Origin: Paenibacillus cymbidii
Lineage (GTDB): Bacteria > Bacillota > Bacilli > Paenibacillales > NBRC-103111
Assembly: GCF_004764705.1 (NCBI RefSeq)
Contig: NZ_SHLX01000001.1
Coordinates: 434,001 to 498,000, forward strand
DNA length: 64,000 nucleotides
Direction: 5' to 3'
Position 1 is the stretch's first letter; each line of letters opens with the position of its first letter. The translations under genes were made by a program, and so were the position numbers. The notes beneath the pieces were generated by a model. The model had not been told where the DNA came from, searched no databases, and worked only from the letters and a program-made list of their open reading frames with translations. This document shows, in pieces, positions 35,612 through 45,710 of this stretch.

Positions 35612-35643
35612 TAAAAAAACCGCGTCCCCCAAGGGATCGCGGT
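35612..35643 (-). terminator. Strong minus-strand terminator of an unidentified transcript
   Basis: ACCGCG ... CGCGGT stem with a CCCTTGGGGG inner part, followed on the minus strand by TTTTTTT (35619-35613). Just upstream lies a second hairpin, GAGCGCCCC-TTTC-GGGACGCTC (about 35659-35680). The rest of 35514-35931 holds no gene that I can recognise, so the terminated transcript may be a small RNA. Confidence 0.75.
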
Positions 35644-35931
35644 GTTGTTTGCTTCGAGCGCCCCTTTCGGGACGCTCTCATGGGAGAGGAGAAACCGGAC
35701 GAAGAGCTTATGGGGAAACGTAAGCCTTCTCCGCGGTTGTCTACGACATACGTGATGTCGATACTTTTATAATGGGCAGGCAAACGGAAAAATATACATG
35801 CAGCGGAAAAAATTTTTCCATGGGGCGCTGAATCGCCGACGGGGTCAATCGAGAGCAACTAGCAAAAAGTGTGAAAAACTTGTCACTTGTGGTACGATAG
35901 CAACGACGAGTAAGGGAAACAGGTGAGCAGC

Positions 35932-37058
<1,127 letters not shown>

Positions 37059-37076
37059 CGGAAAACCTGCCGCATG

Positions 37077-38366
37077 TCACCGGCGGGCTTGTTTCAACCC
37101 GCGCAGCAGCAGCGACAGCAGCAGTAAAGCTGCCATGGCGGCACCGCCGAGCAGTGCGAACTGGGCAAAGGCCAGCGGCCAGCCGTCCATGCCGCCTGCA
37201 TCGGCCGCCCATTGCGGCAGCGCGCCTGCGGGTAACGAAGCGTCCGTTGCTTTTGCGGGAAATTGCGGCTGCGGCAGCGAAGGCAGGGGCGCAACGGGCA
37301 AACGGGAGGCAAGTGCGGTCAGCGGCTTCCATGCCATCAGCGTGATGCCGAACGCAAGGCAGGCATGCCACAGCCGGGCGCGCAGGAACGGCGCATAACG
37401 AACATCGGTGCCGAACAGCAAGCCGCGCACTTGCGCGTGCAGCGACAGTCCGCTCCAGCCGAGCAAGGCGCCGATCCAGGCGGCGCGCCACATGTCGGCG
37501 GCGCCGGGGATGCGGGCGGCGGCAAAAGCGCCCAGGTGCGGCTCCAGCAGCGCCGGAAGCGCGAACGACGCGGAAACGGTGTCCAAAGCCAGGGGAAACG
37601 CAAGCTCGGCAAGCGCCTGAATAACGGCAAACAGCATAATGAAGCCGCCGATCAGCATCAGCTTCTGAATCGCGGAGGAAACGGCATCACCAAGCAGCTT
37701 GCCGAAGCTGCGCCCGTCCGCCGCGCGTGCGGCGCGAATGTCGGCGAGCGACTGGGCGAGCAGGCCGATCGAAGTGCGCGGAGCACTCTCGACAAGTGGC
37801 GCCGGCGTCTGCGACTCCTCGGCTTCCGGCGCTTCATGGCCGCGCATCAGCAGCATGACCAGGACGGCGGCCAAGTAATGCGCCGTTGCGATAATGAAAC
37901 CGAGCTTCACGCTATGCAAAAAGCCGGCCCCGATCACGGCGATCATCGTCATCGGGTTGCACAGATGAGTGGCGGCAGCCAGCCGTTCGGCCTCGCCGCG
38001 GCGCAGAAGCCCTTGCCGGCGCAGTTTGCCGACGAAATCGCCGGCCGCCGGGTAACCGCCGGCGAAAGCGGCGGCGAGCGGCCAACCGCCGATACCGGGC
38101 ACGCGAAGCAGCAGCCGCATGAACGGCTCCATCAGCCGGCCGGCGCCGTGAATAAGCCCGAAGCCGAAAGCGAGCTCGGAGACGATAAGAAACGGCAGCA
38201 GCGCCGGAAACACAAACGTCCACCACAGCCGCAATCCGCCGAGCGAAGCGGCAAACGCCCGATCGGGAAAAACGATGATCGCGCCGACCAGCAGCGCGGA
38301 AGCCAAACCAAGCAGCAGCGTAAAGCCGCGGCTGCCCGCCCGGCGCGACAAAGTGCGGGAACCCAT
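37077..38366 (-). CDS. ylbJ: Sporulation integral membrane protein YlbJ
   Basis: A 429-residue polytopic membrane protein with nucleoside-recognition (Gate) domains. Segments: LGGLRLWWTFVFPALLPFLI, GIGGWPLAAAFAGGYPAAGD, LAAATHLCNPMTMIAVIGAG, and a second half with IMLFAVIQALAELAF. B. subtilis YlbJ is needed for spore formation and lies at the same place after coaD. ATG 38366 follows GGGGTGG; GTG 38375 is a less supported start. The C-terminal region (about 340-400) is Ala/Pro/Gln-rich. On the opposite strand to its neighbours. Confidence 0.9.
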   Translation of the reverse strand: MGSRTLSRRAGSRGFTLLLGLASALLVGAIIVFPDRAFAASLGGLRLWWTFVFPALLPFLIVSELAFGFGLIHGAGRLMEPFMRLLLRVPGIGGWPLAAAFAGGYPAAGDFVGKLRRQGLLRRGEAERLAAATHLCNPMTMIAVIGAGFLHSVKLGFIIATAHYLAAVLVMLLMRGHEAPEAEESQTPAPLVESAPRTSIGLLAQSLADIRAARAADGRSFGKLLGDAVSSAIQKLMLIGGFIMLFAVIQALAELAFPLALDTVSASFALPALLEPHLGAFAAARIPGAADMWRAAWIGALLGWSGLSLHAQVRGLLFGTDVRYAPFLRARLWHACLAFGITLMAWKPLTALASRLPVAPLPSLPQPQFPAKATDASLPAGALPQWAADAGGMDGWPLAFAQFALLGGAAMAALLLLSLLLRGLKQARR

Positions 38367-38585
38367 TCCGACCACCCCGTTCGAATATCGATGGAACCGT
38401 TCCTACCAGCTTGTACAGTGTACGCGCCGCCGGAAGCGATTAGACCAGCGGGCGGCGGATCGGCGGAGCACGGTCTGAAGCGGTATAGGCGGAGAAGGAT
38501 CGGGGCAAACCAACAGGATGCAAGAGCGGTTCCGGCTGTCAAAAGGCTGCAGGCAAGTCAGCCAACGTCCGAAAGGGAGATCGGG

Positions 38586-39665
38586 ATGAACAATCGATTC
38601 GGAAACAGAAGCATCGCTCCCATGCGCAACCGGCTGAGGCTGGGCACGCGAGTTGGGCTTGCGGTGCTGCTGGCCGCTTTTATCGGGTATGTACTCTTTT
38701 TTCTGCAATTGCCCTATTACGTATATATGCCCGGTTCGGCGGAAGAGCTTCGGCCGATGGTCAGCGTCCAGCAAGGCAAAAAGGCGGAAGCCGGCACCTT
38801 CATGCTGACGACGGTAGGCGTCAGCAGCGCCAATGTCGCCAGCTATATCGCGGCGCAATTCAGCAAAAACTACGAGCTGATCGACAAGGCGGCGATTCGT
38901 CAGCCGGACGAATCGGAGAAGGAATATTCGGAGCGGCAAACGTACAATATGATGTCTTCGCAGAGCAGCGCTATCCAGGCGGCTTATAATAAACTCGGCA
39001 TCAAGTTTCAAATGGCGACCGACGCCATTGTGGTCATTCACGTGAACACCGGGGTTCCGGCTGCGGCTGTATTGCGCTCGGGCGACAAGATCAAGGCGGT
39101 GGATGGGCAGGCGGTCGCGACGAGCGACGAGCTGCGCGCCAAGCTGCAGAGCAAAAAGCCGAACGACACGGTAACGATCGATTTCGAACGCGGGGCGGAG
39201 AAGCGGAGCGAAACGATAACGTTGGCCGAGCTGCCGGCGGAAGGCGGGCAGCCCGCAAGGGCCGGTCTTGGCATTTCGCTGGCGGAGTACATTTCCGTCA
39301 AGCCGGATGACACTGCCAAACAAGTGGAAATCAAAGCGGGCGAAATCGGCGGCCCTTCGGCCGGACTGATGTTTTCGCTGGAAATCTACAATCAGTTGTC
39401 GAGCGACGATTTGACCAAAGGGTACCGCGTGGCCGGCACCGGAACGATCGACGCGGCGGGGCATGTCGGCGATATTGGCGGCATCCAGCATAAGATTGTG
39501 GCGGCCGACCGGGAGAAGGCGGAATATTTCTTTGCTCCGAAAGGCAATGCCCCCGATGCGCAGAAACGAGCCGAAGAAATCCATACGAAGATGAAAATCG
39601 TTCCGGTCGACACGATGGAGGATGCGCTCGCCTATTTGAAGGCATTGCCCTCGAAAGCGTCTTAA
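38586..39665 (+). CDS. ylbL: PDZ/Lon-type serine protease, SepM family (YlbL)
   Basis: A 359-residue membrane-anchored protease. One N-terminal helix (about 25-45), a PDZ domain (about 155-240; VNTGVPAAAVLRSGDKIKAV) and a Lon-like S16 domain (about 245-355) with the catalytic Ser in GEIGGPSAGLMF and Lys in IGGIQHKIVAA. Streptococcal SepM of this family trims a competence pheromone; B. subtilis YlbL has a role in DNA-damage recovery. Its TAA stop shares the TTAA at 39662-39665 with the opposing tmcAL stop. Confidence 0.93.
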   Translation: MNNRFGNRSIAPMRNRLRLGTRVGLAVLLAAFIGYVLFFLQLPYYVYMPGSAEELRPMVSVQQGKKAEAGTFMLTTVGVSSANVASYIAAQFSKNYELIDKAAIRQPDESEKEYSERQTYNMMSSQSSAIQAAYNKLGIKFQMATDAIVVIHVNTGVPAAAVLRSGDKIKAVDGQAVATSDELRAKLQSKKPNDTVTIDFERGAEKRSETITLAELPAEGGQPARAGLGISLAEYISVKPDDTAKQVEIKAGEIGGPSAGLMFSLEIYNQLSSDDLTKGYRVAGTGTIDAAGHVGDIGGIQHKIVAADREKAEYFFAPKGNAPDAQKRAEEIHTKMKIVPVDTMEDALAYLKALPSKAS

Positions 39666-40936
39666 GTGTCGGAGCGCGCCTCTTCCGACCGCTGGATGGG
39701 CGGCTCGTAGTAGTCGCGGAACAGCTCGCGCGAATCGCAGCGGGCAAAGCCGAGCGCGTATGCGGAAGTGGCGCGGATGTCCATGGCCAAATAGGGCCAG
39801 TCGGCATCCGTCACTTTGGTGACGACCGGCACTTTGGCGGCGGTGCGCATGCGGGCGAGCAACTGCCGTCCTCGCGGCGAAAAGCCGAGCACACGCAAGT
39901 AGGCGGCGCCGCTGCGCAGCAGCTCAGGCGCAAGCTCATCCTTGCGGTGGCCGAGAAGCAGCCGCAACAAGGTGCGCTGCAGCTTCGTGCGCGTGTAGCG
40001 CTTTGTCTTCAGCAGCAGCAGCAGCGCTTCCGCCGCCGCTTCGCCTTCCGCGAGCCGCAGCTCGGGCAGCGCGCGTTTGATCCGGTGCTCCAGCCCTTCG
40101 GTCACTTCCGCGTATTGCGCGAGCTCCGTCGCCGGCTCGACGAGCAGCCGATGCAGCAGCGGGCGCGAATAGTTTGCCCAACTGACCGGCGCGCGCCCGG
40201 CTTGCGCTTCGCGCTGCAAGATGCTCAGCGTATAGGGCGGTACATAAGGCGCGATGTTCTGCAACTGGCCAGAGTCCGGCGTATCGCCGAAGATGAGTCC
40301 GCGCAAGGCGGTGGCGCTGGCGATGCGCCGGTCGGTAATCGTTTGATCGTTGTAGCCCGCTTTGGTGCGGGCGATCGTCAGCGGTTCGATCGTGCTGCCG
40401 AGCCGGAGCAGCGCGATCAAATAAAACAGGCCGAGCGTATTGTTCGGCTGGCGCATATCGATGCCGTCGATGCCGGCGGCGGCCAACGTTCGTTCGGCGG
40501 CGGCGCTGTAAGCCGCCGGGTAGTTGCCGCCGCCGGCAAGCTCGCGGCGAACGAGCGCGCGAAAGGCGTCGTCTTCGCGCCAGACGAGCTGCGCGGCGGC
40601 CGACAGCTTGGCGATGTCGCCGCTTTCGCTGCCGAAGCAGACGCTGTCGACGACGCCGGTGGCGTCAAGCAGCGAAACGGCGCCGTAGGCGAACCATTCC
40701 GCGGCGTGCGATGAGTAGGCGACGGGAAGCTCGATCACGATGTCGGCGCCCATGTGCAGCGCCATTTCGGCGCGCGCCCATTTGCCGGCGACGGCGGGCT
40801 CGCCCCGCTGCAGGAAATGGCCGCTCATGACGGCAACGACGGCATCCGCGCCGGCCGCGCGCCGGGACTGCTCGAAGTGATAAACGTGACCGTTATGCAA
40901 TGGATTGTATTCGACGATGACGCCGACGGTTTTCAT
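39662..40936 (-). CDS. tmcAL: tRNA(Met) cytidine acetate ligase
   Basis: A 424-residue enzyme (formerly YlbM) that activates acetate with ATP to make N4-acetylcytidine in elongator tRNA-Met. Nucleotidyltransferase motifs MKTVGVIVEYNPLHNGHVYH (HxGH), MSGHFLQRGEPA and FGSES are at the N-terminus; a helical RNA-binding part follows, with LSILQREAQAG and KTKRYTRTKLQRTLL. GGAGGCACC precedes the ATG. Convergent with ylbL and divergent from yceD. Confidence 0.93.
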   Translation of the reverse strand: MKTVGVIVEYNPLHNGHVYHFEQSRRAAGADAVVAVMSGHFLQRGEPAVAGKWARAEMALHMGADIVIELPVAYSSHAAEWFAYGAVSLLDATGVVDSVCFGSESGDIAKLSAAAQLVWREDDAFRALVRRELAGGGNYPAAYSAAAERTLAAAGIDGIDMRQPNNTLGLFYLIALLRLGSTIEPLTIARTKAGYNDQTITDRRIASATALRGLIFGDTPDSGQLQNIAPYVPPYTLSILQREAQAGRAPVSWANYSRPLLHRLLVEPATELAQYAEVTEGLEHRIKRALPELRLAEGEAAAEALLLLLKTKRYTRTKLQRTLLRLLLGHRKDELAPELLRSGAAYLRVLGFSPRGRQLLARMRTAAKVPVVTKVTDADWPYLAMDIRATSAYALGFARCDSRELFRDYYEPPIQRSEEARSDT

Positions 40937-41060
40937 GAAGGTGCCTCCTTGCCGGTACGGCTTATTTTACCACATAAGAAGGATAAGTTTCCGAGTGAAA
41001 CGGGGTTTTCTCGACGTTACGGGAAGGATGGCGCGAGGGCCGGAATCAAATGCCAAAATG

Positions 41061-41090
41061 TTGACAAAATAGAAACGTTGTCGCTATAAT
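41061..41090 (+). promoter_or_regulatory. yceD-rpmF promoter
   Basis: Consensus TTGACA (41061-41066), 18 bp, consensus TATAAT (41085-41090), 29 bp before the yceD ATG. Confidence 0.92.
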
Positions 41091-41119
41091 AGAATTTGTG
41101 TGTTTGGGGTGATGGTAGG

Positions 41120-41626
41120 ATGCAGCTGAACATCAAAGAGTTGACCGCAAAGGAACGGCAAATGGCGATTTCAATGCGTGTTGATTTGTCGAATATGTTG
41201 GCCGGTCATCAGGACGTAACCGGGAGCGGGCCGCTTGACGTGAAGCTTGAGGCTCGCGGCGTTTCTGGCATTGCCCGGATTGACGGAGAGCTGAAACTTC
41301 CGCTGCAGTTGTTGTGTTCGCGTTGTCTGACGCCGCTGGAAGAGGAACTGGTCATCCCGTTCCACGAACGGTTCACCCAGCAGGCCGAACTTGTTCGCGA
41401 GGAAGACGAAGAGAACACGCACATCGTCGCCGACGCGAAGGTCGAACTGACGCCGTACTTGGAGGAAGCCGTATGGCTTGCGCTTCCGTACGCGCCGGTT
41501 TGCCGCGAGGATTGCCTGGGCTTGTGTCCCGATTGCGGGACGAACCGCAACGAGCGGCCGTGCGCGTGCCACGAACAGAAGCGCGATCCCCGGCTGGCGG
41601 GGTTGGCCGATTTTTTCAAAGAGTAG
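41120..41626 (+). CDS. yceD: DUF177 protein YceD (YlbN)
   Basis: A 168-residue protein from ATG 41120 (GGGGTGATGG upstream). It has four cysteines in two groups, LLCSRCLTPLEEEL (about 68-82) and CREDCLGLCPDCGTNRN (about 130-147), the usual DUF177 pattern. The family is almost always next to rpmF; its plant and bacterial members are linked to 23S rRNA/50S accumulation. Here it is 30 bp upstream of rpmF in one transcript. Confidence 0.92.
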   Translation: MQLNIKELTAKERQMAISMRVDLSNMLAGHQDVTGSGPLDVKLEARGVSGIARIDGELKLPLQLLCSRCLTPLEEELVIPFHERFTQQAELVREEDEENTHIVADAKVELTPYLEEAVWLALPYAPVCREDCLGLCPDCGTNRNERPCACHEQKRDPRLAGLADFFKE

Positions 41627-41656
41627 TCGGGTGAATTAGGTTAAGGAGGTGGGAAT

Positions 41657-41830
41657 ATGGCAGTACCACAAAGAAGAACGTCCAAAACTCGTCGCGATAA
41701 GCGCCGTACTCACTTTAAATTGACAGTACCGGGCATGGTAAAATGCGACCAATGCGGCGAATTGAAGCTTTCGCACCACGTATGCAAAGTTTGCGGCAAC
41801 TACAAAGGAAGAGAAATCGTCAAGCAATAG
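41657..41830 (+). CDS. rpmF: 50S ribosomal protein L32
   Basis: A 57-residue protein, [20 protein letters not shown] at the N-terminus, then the zinc-ribbon half [19 protein letters not shown] with all four cysteines retained (so the zinc-dependent form). AAGGAGGTGGG precedes the ATG. Last gene of the yceD operon; a terminator follows. Confidence 0.97.
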   Translation: MAVPQRRTSKTRRDKRRTHFKLTVPGMVKCDQCGELKLSHHVCKVCGNYKGREIVKQ

Positions 41831-41849
41831 TTTCCGGCTTCGTCCGCAC

Positions 41850-41883
41850 GCACTTCACGGGTTCTGTGAGGTGCTATTTTTTT
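41850..41883 (+). terminator. Intrinsic terminator of rpmF
   Basis: GCACTTCACGG-GTT-CTGTGAGGTGC followed by TATTTTTTT. Confidence 0.92.
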
Positions 41884-41946
41884 GCGCGGCGGCGGATGGC
41901 GAGGTCATTCGGCGGAACGGCGCTTTCTTTTTCGGCGATTATTTTA

Positions 41947-41974
41947 TATACTACAATTTAGTACTAGGTAATAT
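41947..41974 (+). promoter_or_regulatory. FapR operator with overlapping -10
   Basis: TTAGTACTAGGTAATAT (41958-41974) matches the B. subtilis FapR box TTAGTACCTGGTACTAA at 13 of 17 positions, with a perfect left half. TATACT (41947-41952) or TACAAT (41952-41957) just before it would serve as -10. FapR bound here would cover the transcription start and repress its own operon until malonyl-CoA releases it. Confidence 0.8.
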
Positions 41975-42069
41975 GAATAACTACTATCGAGGATGGGCGA
42001 CCGCATTGCTCATCTCGTCGGAAATAGCCAAGCAAATGAGCCAATCGAACCGACAAGGGGCGAACGGGG

Positions 42070-42678
42070 GTGCAAACGATCGACAAGCTGCCTAAACGTC
42101 AACGCCAGCAGCAACTGGCCAAAGTGATCGACGACAATCCGTTCGTCACGGACGAAGAGCTGATGCGCACGTTCCAGGTCAGCATCCAGACGATCCGGCT
42201 GGACCGGCTGGAGCTGGGCATTCCGGAGCTGCGCGAACGCATCAAAATGATGGCGGAAAAAAGCTACGACCAGGTGCGCTCGCTGCCGCTGCACGAAGTC
42301 ATCGGCGACGTCATCGACCTCCAACTGGACAAAAGCGGCATCTCCATGTTCGAAATCGCCGCCGAACACGTCTTCTCGCGCACGAAAATCGCCCGCGGCC
42401 ACCACGTCTTCTCCCAGGCGAATTCGCTCGCCGTTGCGGTCATCAACGATCCCGTCGCCCTCACGGCGTCGGCCGATATCCGGTTCATCCGTTCGATCAA
42501 GCTCGGCGAGAAGTGCATCGCCAAAGCCTATGTTCGTTCGCTTTCGCGCGGCAAGGCGAAGGTCGAAGTGTTTACATATGTAAACGATGAACTGGTGTTT
42601 CAAGGCAATTTTCTGATCTACCATTCCAAAAAAGAACTGCGCGGCGAAGGAGGGAGCGCTCATGCGAATAGCGATTGA
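42070..42678 (+). CDS. fapR: Fatty acid/phospholipid synthesis repressor FapR
   Basis: A 202-residue regulator. An N-terminal DeoR-like helix-turn-helix (about 1-60: DKLPKRQRQQQLAKVIDDNP, LMRTFQVSIQTIRLDRLELG) is followed by a hot-dog thioesterase-like domain (about 90-190: FSRTKIARGHHVFSQANSLA, YVRSLSRGKAKVEVFTYVN) that binds malonyl-CoA. GTG start at 42070. It overlaps plsX by 17 bp, the same order as B. subtilis fapR-plsX. It controls the fab operon downstream through the FapR box at 41958. Confidence 0.95.
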   Translation: MQTIDKLPKRQRQQQLAKVIDDNPFVTDEELMRTFQVSIQTIRLDRLELGIPELRERIKMMAEKSYDQVRSLPLHEVIGDVIDLQLDKSGISMFEIAAEHVFSRTKIARGHHVFSQANSLAVAVINDPVALTASADIRFIRSIKLGEKCIAKAYVRSLSRGKAKVEVFTYVNDELVFQGNFLIYHSKKELRGEGGSAHANSD

Positions 42679-43651
42679 CGCGATGGGCGGCGACAAAGCG
42701 CCGGGAATCAACGTGGAAGGCGCGCTGCAGGCGGCCAAGGAATGGCCGGATACCGAAATCGTGCTCGTCGGCCACCAAGACAAGCTGGAACCGCTGCTTC
42801 CGCAGCGGCCGGCGAACCTGAGCGTCCATCATGCAGAGGACGTCATCCTCCCGGACGACGAGCCCGTGAAGGCGGTGCGACGGAAGAAGGATGCGTCGAT
42901 GGTCGTCGCCGGCCGGCTTGTGCGCGAGAAACAGGCGGACGCGATGATTTCCGCCGGCAATACGGGGGCGCTCGTCGTGACCGGCTTGCTCGTCGTCGGC
43001 CGGCTGGCCGGCATCGAACGGCCGGCGCTGGCGCCGATGCTGCCGACGATGGAAGGGCACGGCGTGCTGGGCCTCGATCTGGGCGCGAATCCGGATGCGA
43101 CGCCGGAAAACTTATTGCAATATGCCCTCATGGGCAGCATATACCGCAAGAAGGTGCACGGCCTGGCGCAGCCGCGCGTCGGTTTGCTCAACGTCGGCAC
43201 CGAAGAGAATAAGGGCAACGAGCTGACGAAGGCGGCGTTTCCGCTGCTGCAGCAGGCGCCGATTCATTTTATCGGCAATGTGGAAGCGCGCGACGTGCTG
43301 TACGGCAACTGCGACGTGCTCGTGTGCGACGGCTTCGCCGGCAATATTATGCTGAAGTCGCTGGAAGGAGCGGCGGGGGCGATTTTCAGTCAGCTGCGCA
43401 AGGAGTTCTCGAGCTCGCTGATTACGAAGCTGGCCGGCGCCGTGCTTCGCCCCGGCTTGCGCAATTTCCGCAAAAAGATGGACTATTCGGAGGCGGGCGG
43501 CACGCCGCTTCTCGGGCTTGACGGCCTGTGCCTGAAAAGCCACGGCTCCTCCGACGCCAACGCGATCAAAAACGCGGTGCGCCAGGCGAGAAACGACATT
43601 AAAAACGATTTGATCCGATCGATCGCAAGCGAAATCAGCAGCGGGAAGTGA
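42662..43651 (+). CDS. plsX: Phosphate acyltransferase PlsX
   Basis: A 329-residue enzyme turning acyl-ACP and phosphate into acyl-phosphate for phospholipid synthesis. MRIAIDAMGGDKAPG start, SMVVAGRLVREKQADAMISA, GNTGALVVTG, DLGANPDATPENL, VGLLNVGTEENKGNELTK and VCDGFAGNIMLKSLEG. GGAGGGAG precedes the ATG inside the fapR 3' end. Confidence 0.96.
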   Translation: MRIAIDAMGGDKAPGINVEGALQAAKEWPDTEIVLVGHQDKLEPLLPQRPANLSVHHAEDVILPDDEPVKAVRRKKDASMVVAGRLVREKQADAMISAGNTGALVVTGLLVVGRLAGIERPALAPMLPTMEGHGVLGLDLGANPDATPENLLQYALMGSIYRKKVHGLAQPRVGLLNVGTEENKGNELTKAAFPLLQQAPIHFIGNVEARDVLYGNCDVLVCDGFAGNIMLKSLEGAAGAIFSQLRKEFSSSLITKLAGAVLRPGLRNFRKKMDYSEAGGTPLLGLDGLCLKSHGSSDANAIKNAVRQARNDIKNDLIRSIASEISSGK

Positions 43652-43660
43652 GTGTGTGGC

Positions 43661-44647
43661 ATGAACGTGCAGCCGGTTGGCATTCTGGGTACGGGCAAAT
43701 ACGTGCCCGAACGAATTTTGACGAATCATGATTTGGAGCAAATGGTCGAAACGAACGACGAGTGGATCGTCACGCGCACCGGCATGAAGGAACGGCGCAT
43801 CGCGGCTCCGGAGCAAGCTTCTTCCGATCTGGCCTATGAAGCGTCGCTGATCGCCCTACGGAACGCCGGCATTGCGGCGGAAGACCTCGACCTGATTGTC
43901 GTCGCCACGATCACGCCGGACATGTCGTTCCCTTCGACGGCTTGCGTGCTGCAGCACAAGCTCGGCGCGCGCAAAGCGGCGGCGTTCGACTTGTCGGCGG
44001 CTTGTTCGGGCTTTATTTACGGACTGGCGAACGTGTCCAATTTTATTGCGCTCGGCACTTATAAATACGCGCTCGTTATCGGCGCGGAATGTTTATCCCG
44101 CATCACGGATTATACCGACCGCAACACGTGCATCCTGTTCGGCGACGGCGCGGGAGCCGTCGTGCTCGGCCCGGTGGCCGAAGGACGGGGCTTCCGCTCG
44201 TTCGAGCTGGGTGCGGACGGTTCGGGCGGCGAGCTGCTCAAAATCGAAGGCGGCGGCTCGCGCCACCCGTCATCGCCTTCCAGCATCGAACAGAAGCGCC
44301 ACTACATCTACATGGCCGGCGCGGAAGTGTTCAAATTCGCGGTGCGCATCATGGGCGGCGCGGCCGAAGAGGCACTGCGCAAAGCCGGCATGGGCAAGGA
44401 GCGAATCGATTTGCTCGTGCCGCACCAGGCGAATATCCGCATTATCCAATCGGCGCTGAACCGGCTCGATCTGCCGGAAGAGAAGTGCATGATTAACCTG
44501 CACAAGTACGGCAACGTCTCCGCGGCGTCGATCCCGATTGCGCTGGCGGAAGCGGCCGAAGAAGGCCGACTCAAGGAAGGCGACTGTGTTGTGCTGGTCG
44601 GCTTCGGCGGCGGCCTCACTTGGGGAGCATCGGTATTGATCTGGTAA
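43661..44647 (+). CDS. fabH: 3-oxoacyl-ACP synthase III
   Basis: A 328-residue condensing enzyme that starts fatty-acid chains from acyl-CoA and malonyl-ACP. Catalytic triad: Cys115 (LSAACSGF), His in PHQANIRI (near 250) and Asn in [11 protein letters not shown] (near 280). ATG 43661 follows plsX by 9 bp; GTG 43652 is an alternative. FabH specificity for branched or straight primers cannot be read reliably. Confidence 0.96.
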   Translation: MNVQPVGILGTGKYVPERILTNHDLEQMVETNDEWIVTRTGMKERRIAAPEQASSDLAYEASLIALRNAGIAAEDLDLIVVATITPDMSFPSTACVLQHKLGARKAAAFDLSAACSGFIYGLANVSNFIALGTYKYALVIGAECLSRITDYTDRNTCILFGDGAGAVVLGPVAEGRGFRSFELGADGSGGELLKIEGGGSRHPSSPSSIEQKRHYIYMAGAEVFKFAVRIMGGAAEEALRKAGMGKERIDLLVPHQANIRIIQSALNRLDLPEEKCMINLHKYGNVSAASIPIALAEAAEEGRLKEGDCVVLVGFGGGLTWGASVLIW

Positions 44648-44711
44648 AAGGTTTCCTTCGGACGGCGCGCTTATCGGCCGGAGCGAGGGACGGAAGGAGA
44701 GGGCAACGAAC

Positions 44712-45650
44712 GTGGGCAAAATCGCTTTTGTATTTCCCGGCCAGGGCTCCCAGGCGGTCGGCATGGGCAAGGACGCTTGCGACCGGGTGGACGCTTCGCG
44801 CGAACGGTTCGAGCAAGCGGACGCGGCGCTCGGGTTTGCGCTGTCGCAAATCGTGTTCGAAGGCCCCGAAGAGGAACTGAAAAAAACGTACCACACCCAA
44901 CCGGCGCTGCTGACGACAAGCATCGCGCTGTTCGAGGCGTTTCGCGCTGCGGGCGTGCAGCCGGACTATGTCGCCGGCCACAGCCTGGGCGAATACAGCG
45001 CGCTTGTCGTCGCCGGCGTGCTCGGGTTCGAGGATGCGGTGCGCACGGTTCGCCTGCGCGGCGAATATATGGAGCAAGCGGTGCCGGGCGGGCGCGGCGC
45101 AATGGCGGCGACGCTCGGCGCGGACCGCGGCCAGCTGACGGCGCTTTGCGCGGACATCAGCGCAAGCGTCGGCGTCGTGGAGCCGGCCAACCTGAATTGC
45201 CCGGGCCAGATCGTCGTCTCCGGCAGCAAGGAAGGTGTCGCGGCGCTGGCGGAGCGCGGCAAGGAAGCGGGGGCGAAGCGGGTCATTCCGCTCGAGGTGA
45301 GCGGACCGTTCCACTCTTCGCTGATGAAGCCTGCCGCCGAACGGCTGGCCGCTGCGCTGGCGGAGGTAGCCATGCAGCCGGCTGTGGTGCCGGTAGTGGC
45401 GAACGTTACCGCGGAGACGGTGCAGGATCCGGCGGTTGTTCGCGACCTGCTCGTCCGCCAGGTGTATTCGCCGGTGCTGTGGGAAGACAGCATCGCCGCG
45501 CTGATCGCGCTAGGCGTCGACACGTTTATCGAGATCGGTTCGGGTACGGTGCTGGCCGGGCTGATTCGCAAAATCGACAAATCGGTCAACGTCGTTTCCA
45601 TCAACAGCATGGCGGCGGTTGACGCTTATTTGGCGGGCGGCCAGGCGTAA
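44712..45650 (+). CDS. fabD: Malonyl-CoA:ACP transacylase
   Basis: A 312-residue enzyme loading malonyl onto ACP. FVFPGQGSQAVGMGK start, nucleophile Ser91 in GHSLGEYSALV, catalytic His in GPFHSSLM, and NVTAETVQDPAVVRDLLVRQ near the C-terminus. GTG start after AAGGAGAGGG. Very GC-rich and Ala-rich but complete. Confidence 0.96.
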   Translation: MGKIAFVFPGQGSQAVGMGKDACDRVDASRERFEQADAALGFALSQIVFEGPEEELKKTYHTQPALLTTSIALFEAFRAAGVQPDYVAGHSLGEYSALVVAGVLGFEDAVRTVRLRGEYMEQAVPGGRGAMAATLGADRGQLTALCADISASVGVVEPANLNCPGQIVVSGSKEGVAALAERGKEAGAKRVIPLEVSGPFHSSLMKPAAERLAAALAEVAMQPAVVPVVANVTAETVQDPAVVRDLLVRQVYSPVLWEDSIAALIALGVDTFIEIGSGTVLAGLIRKIDKSVNVVSINSMAAVDAYLAGGQA

Positions 45651-45710
45651 GAGGCTGCCGATTCGGCCGGTGGAGCAAAGCGCAATGTTAACGCAAAGGA
45701 GAGCTGATCT

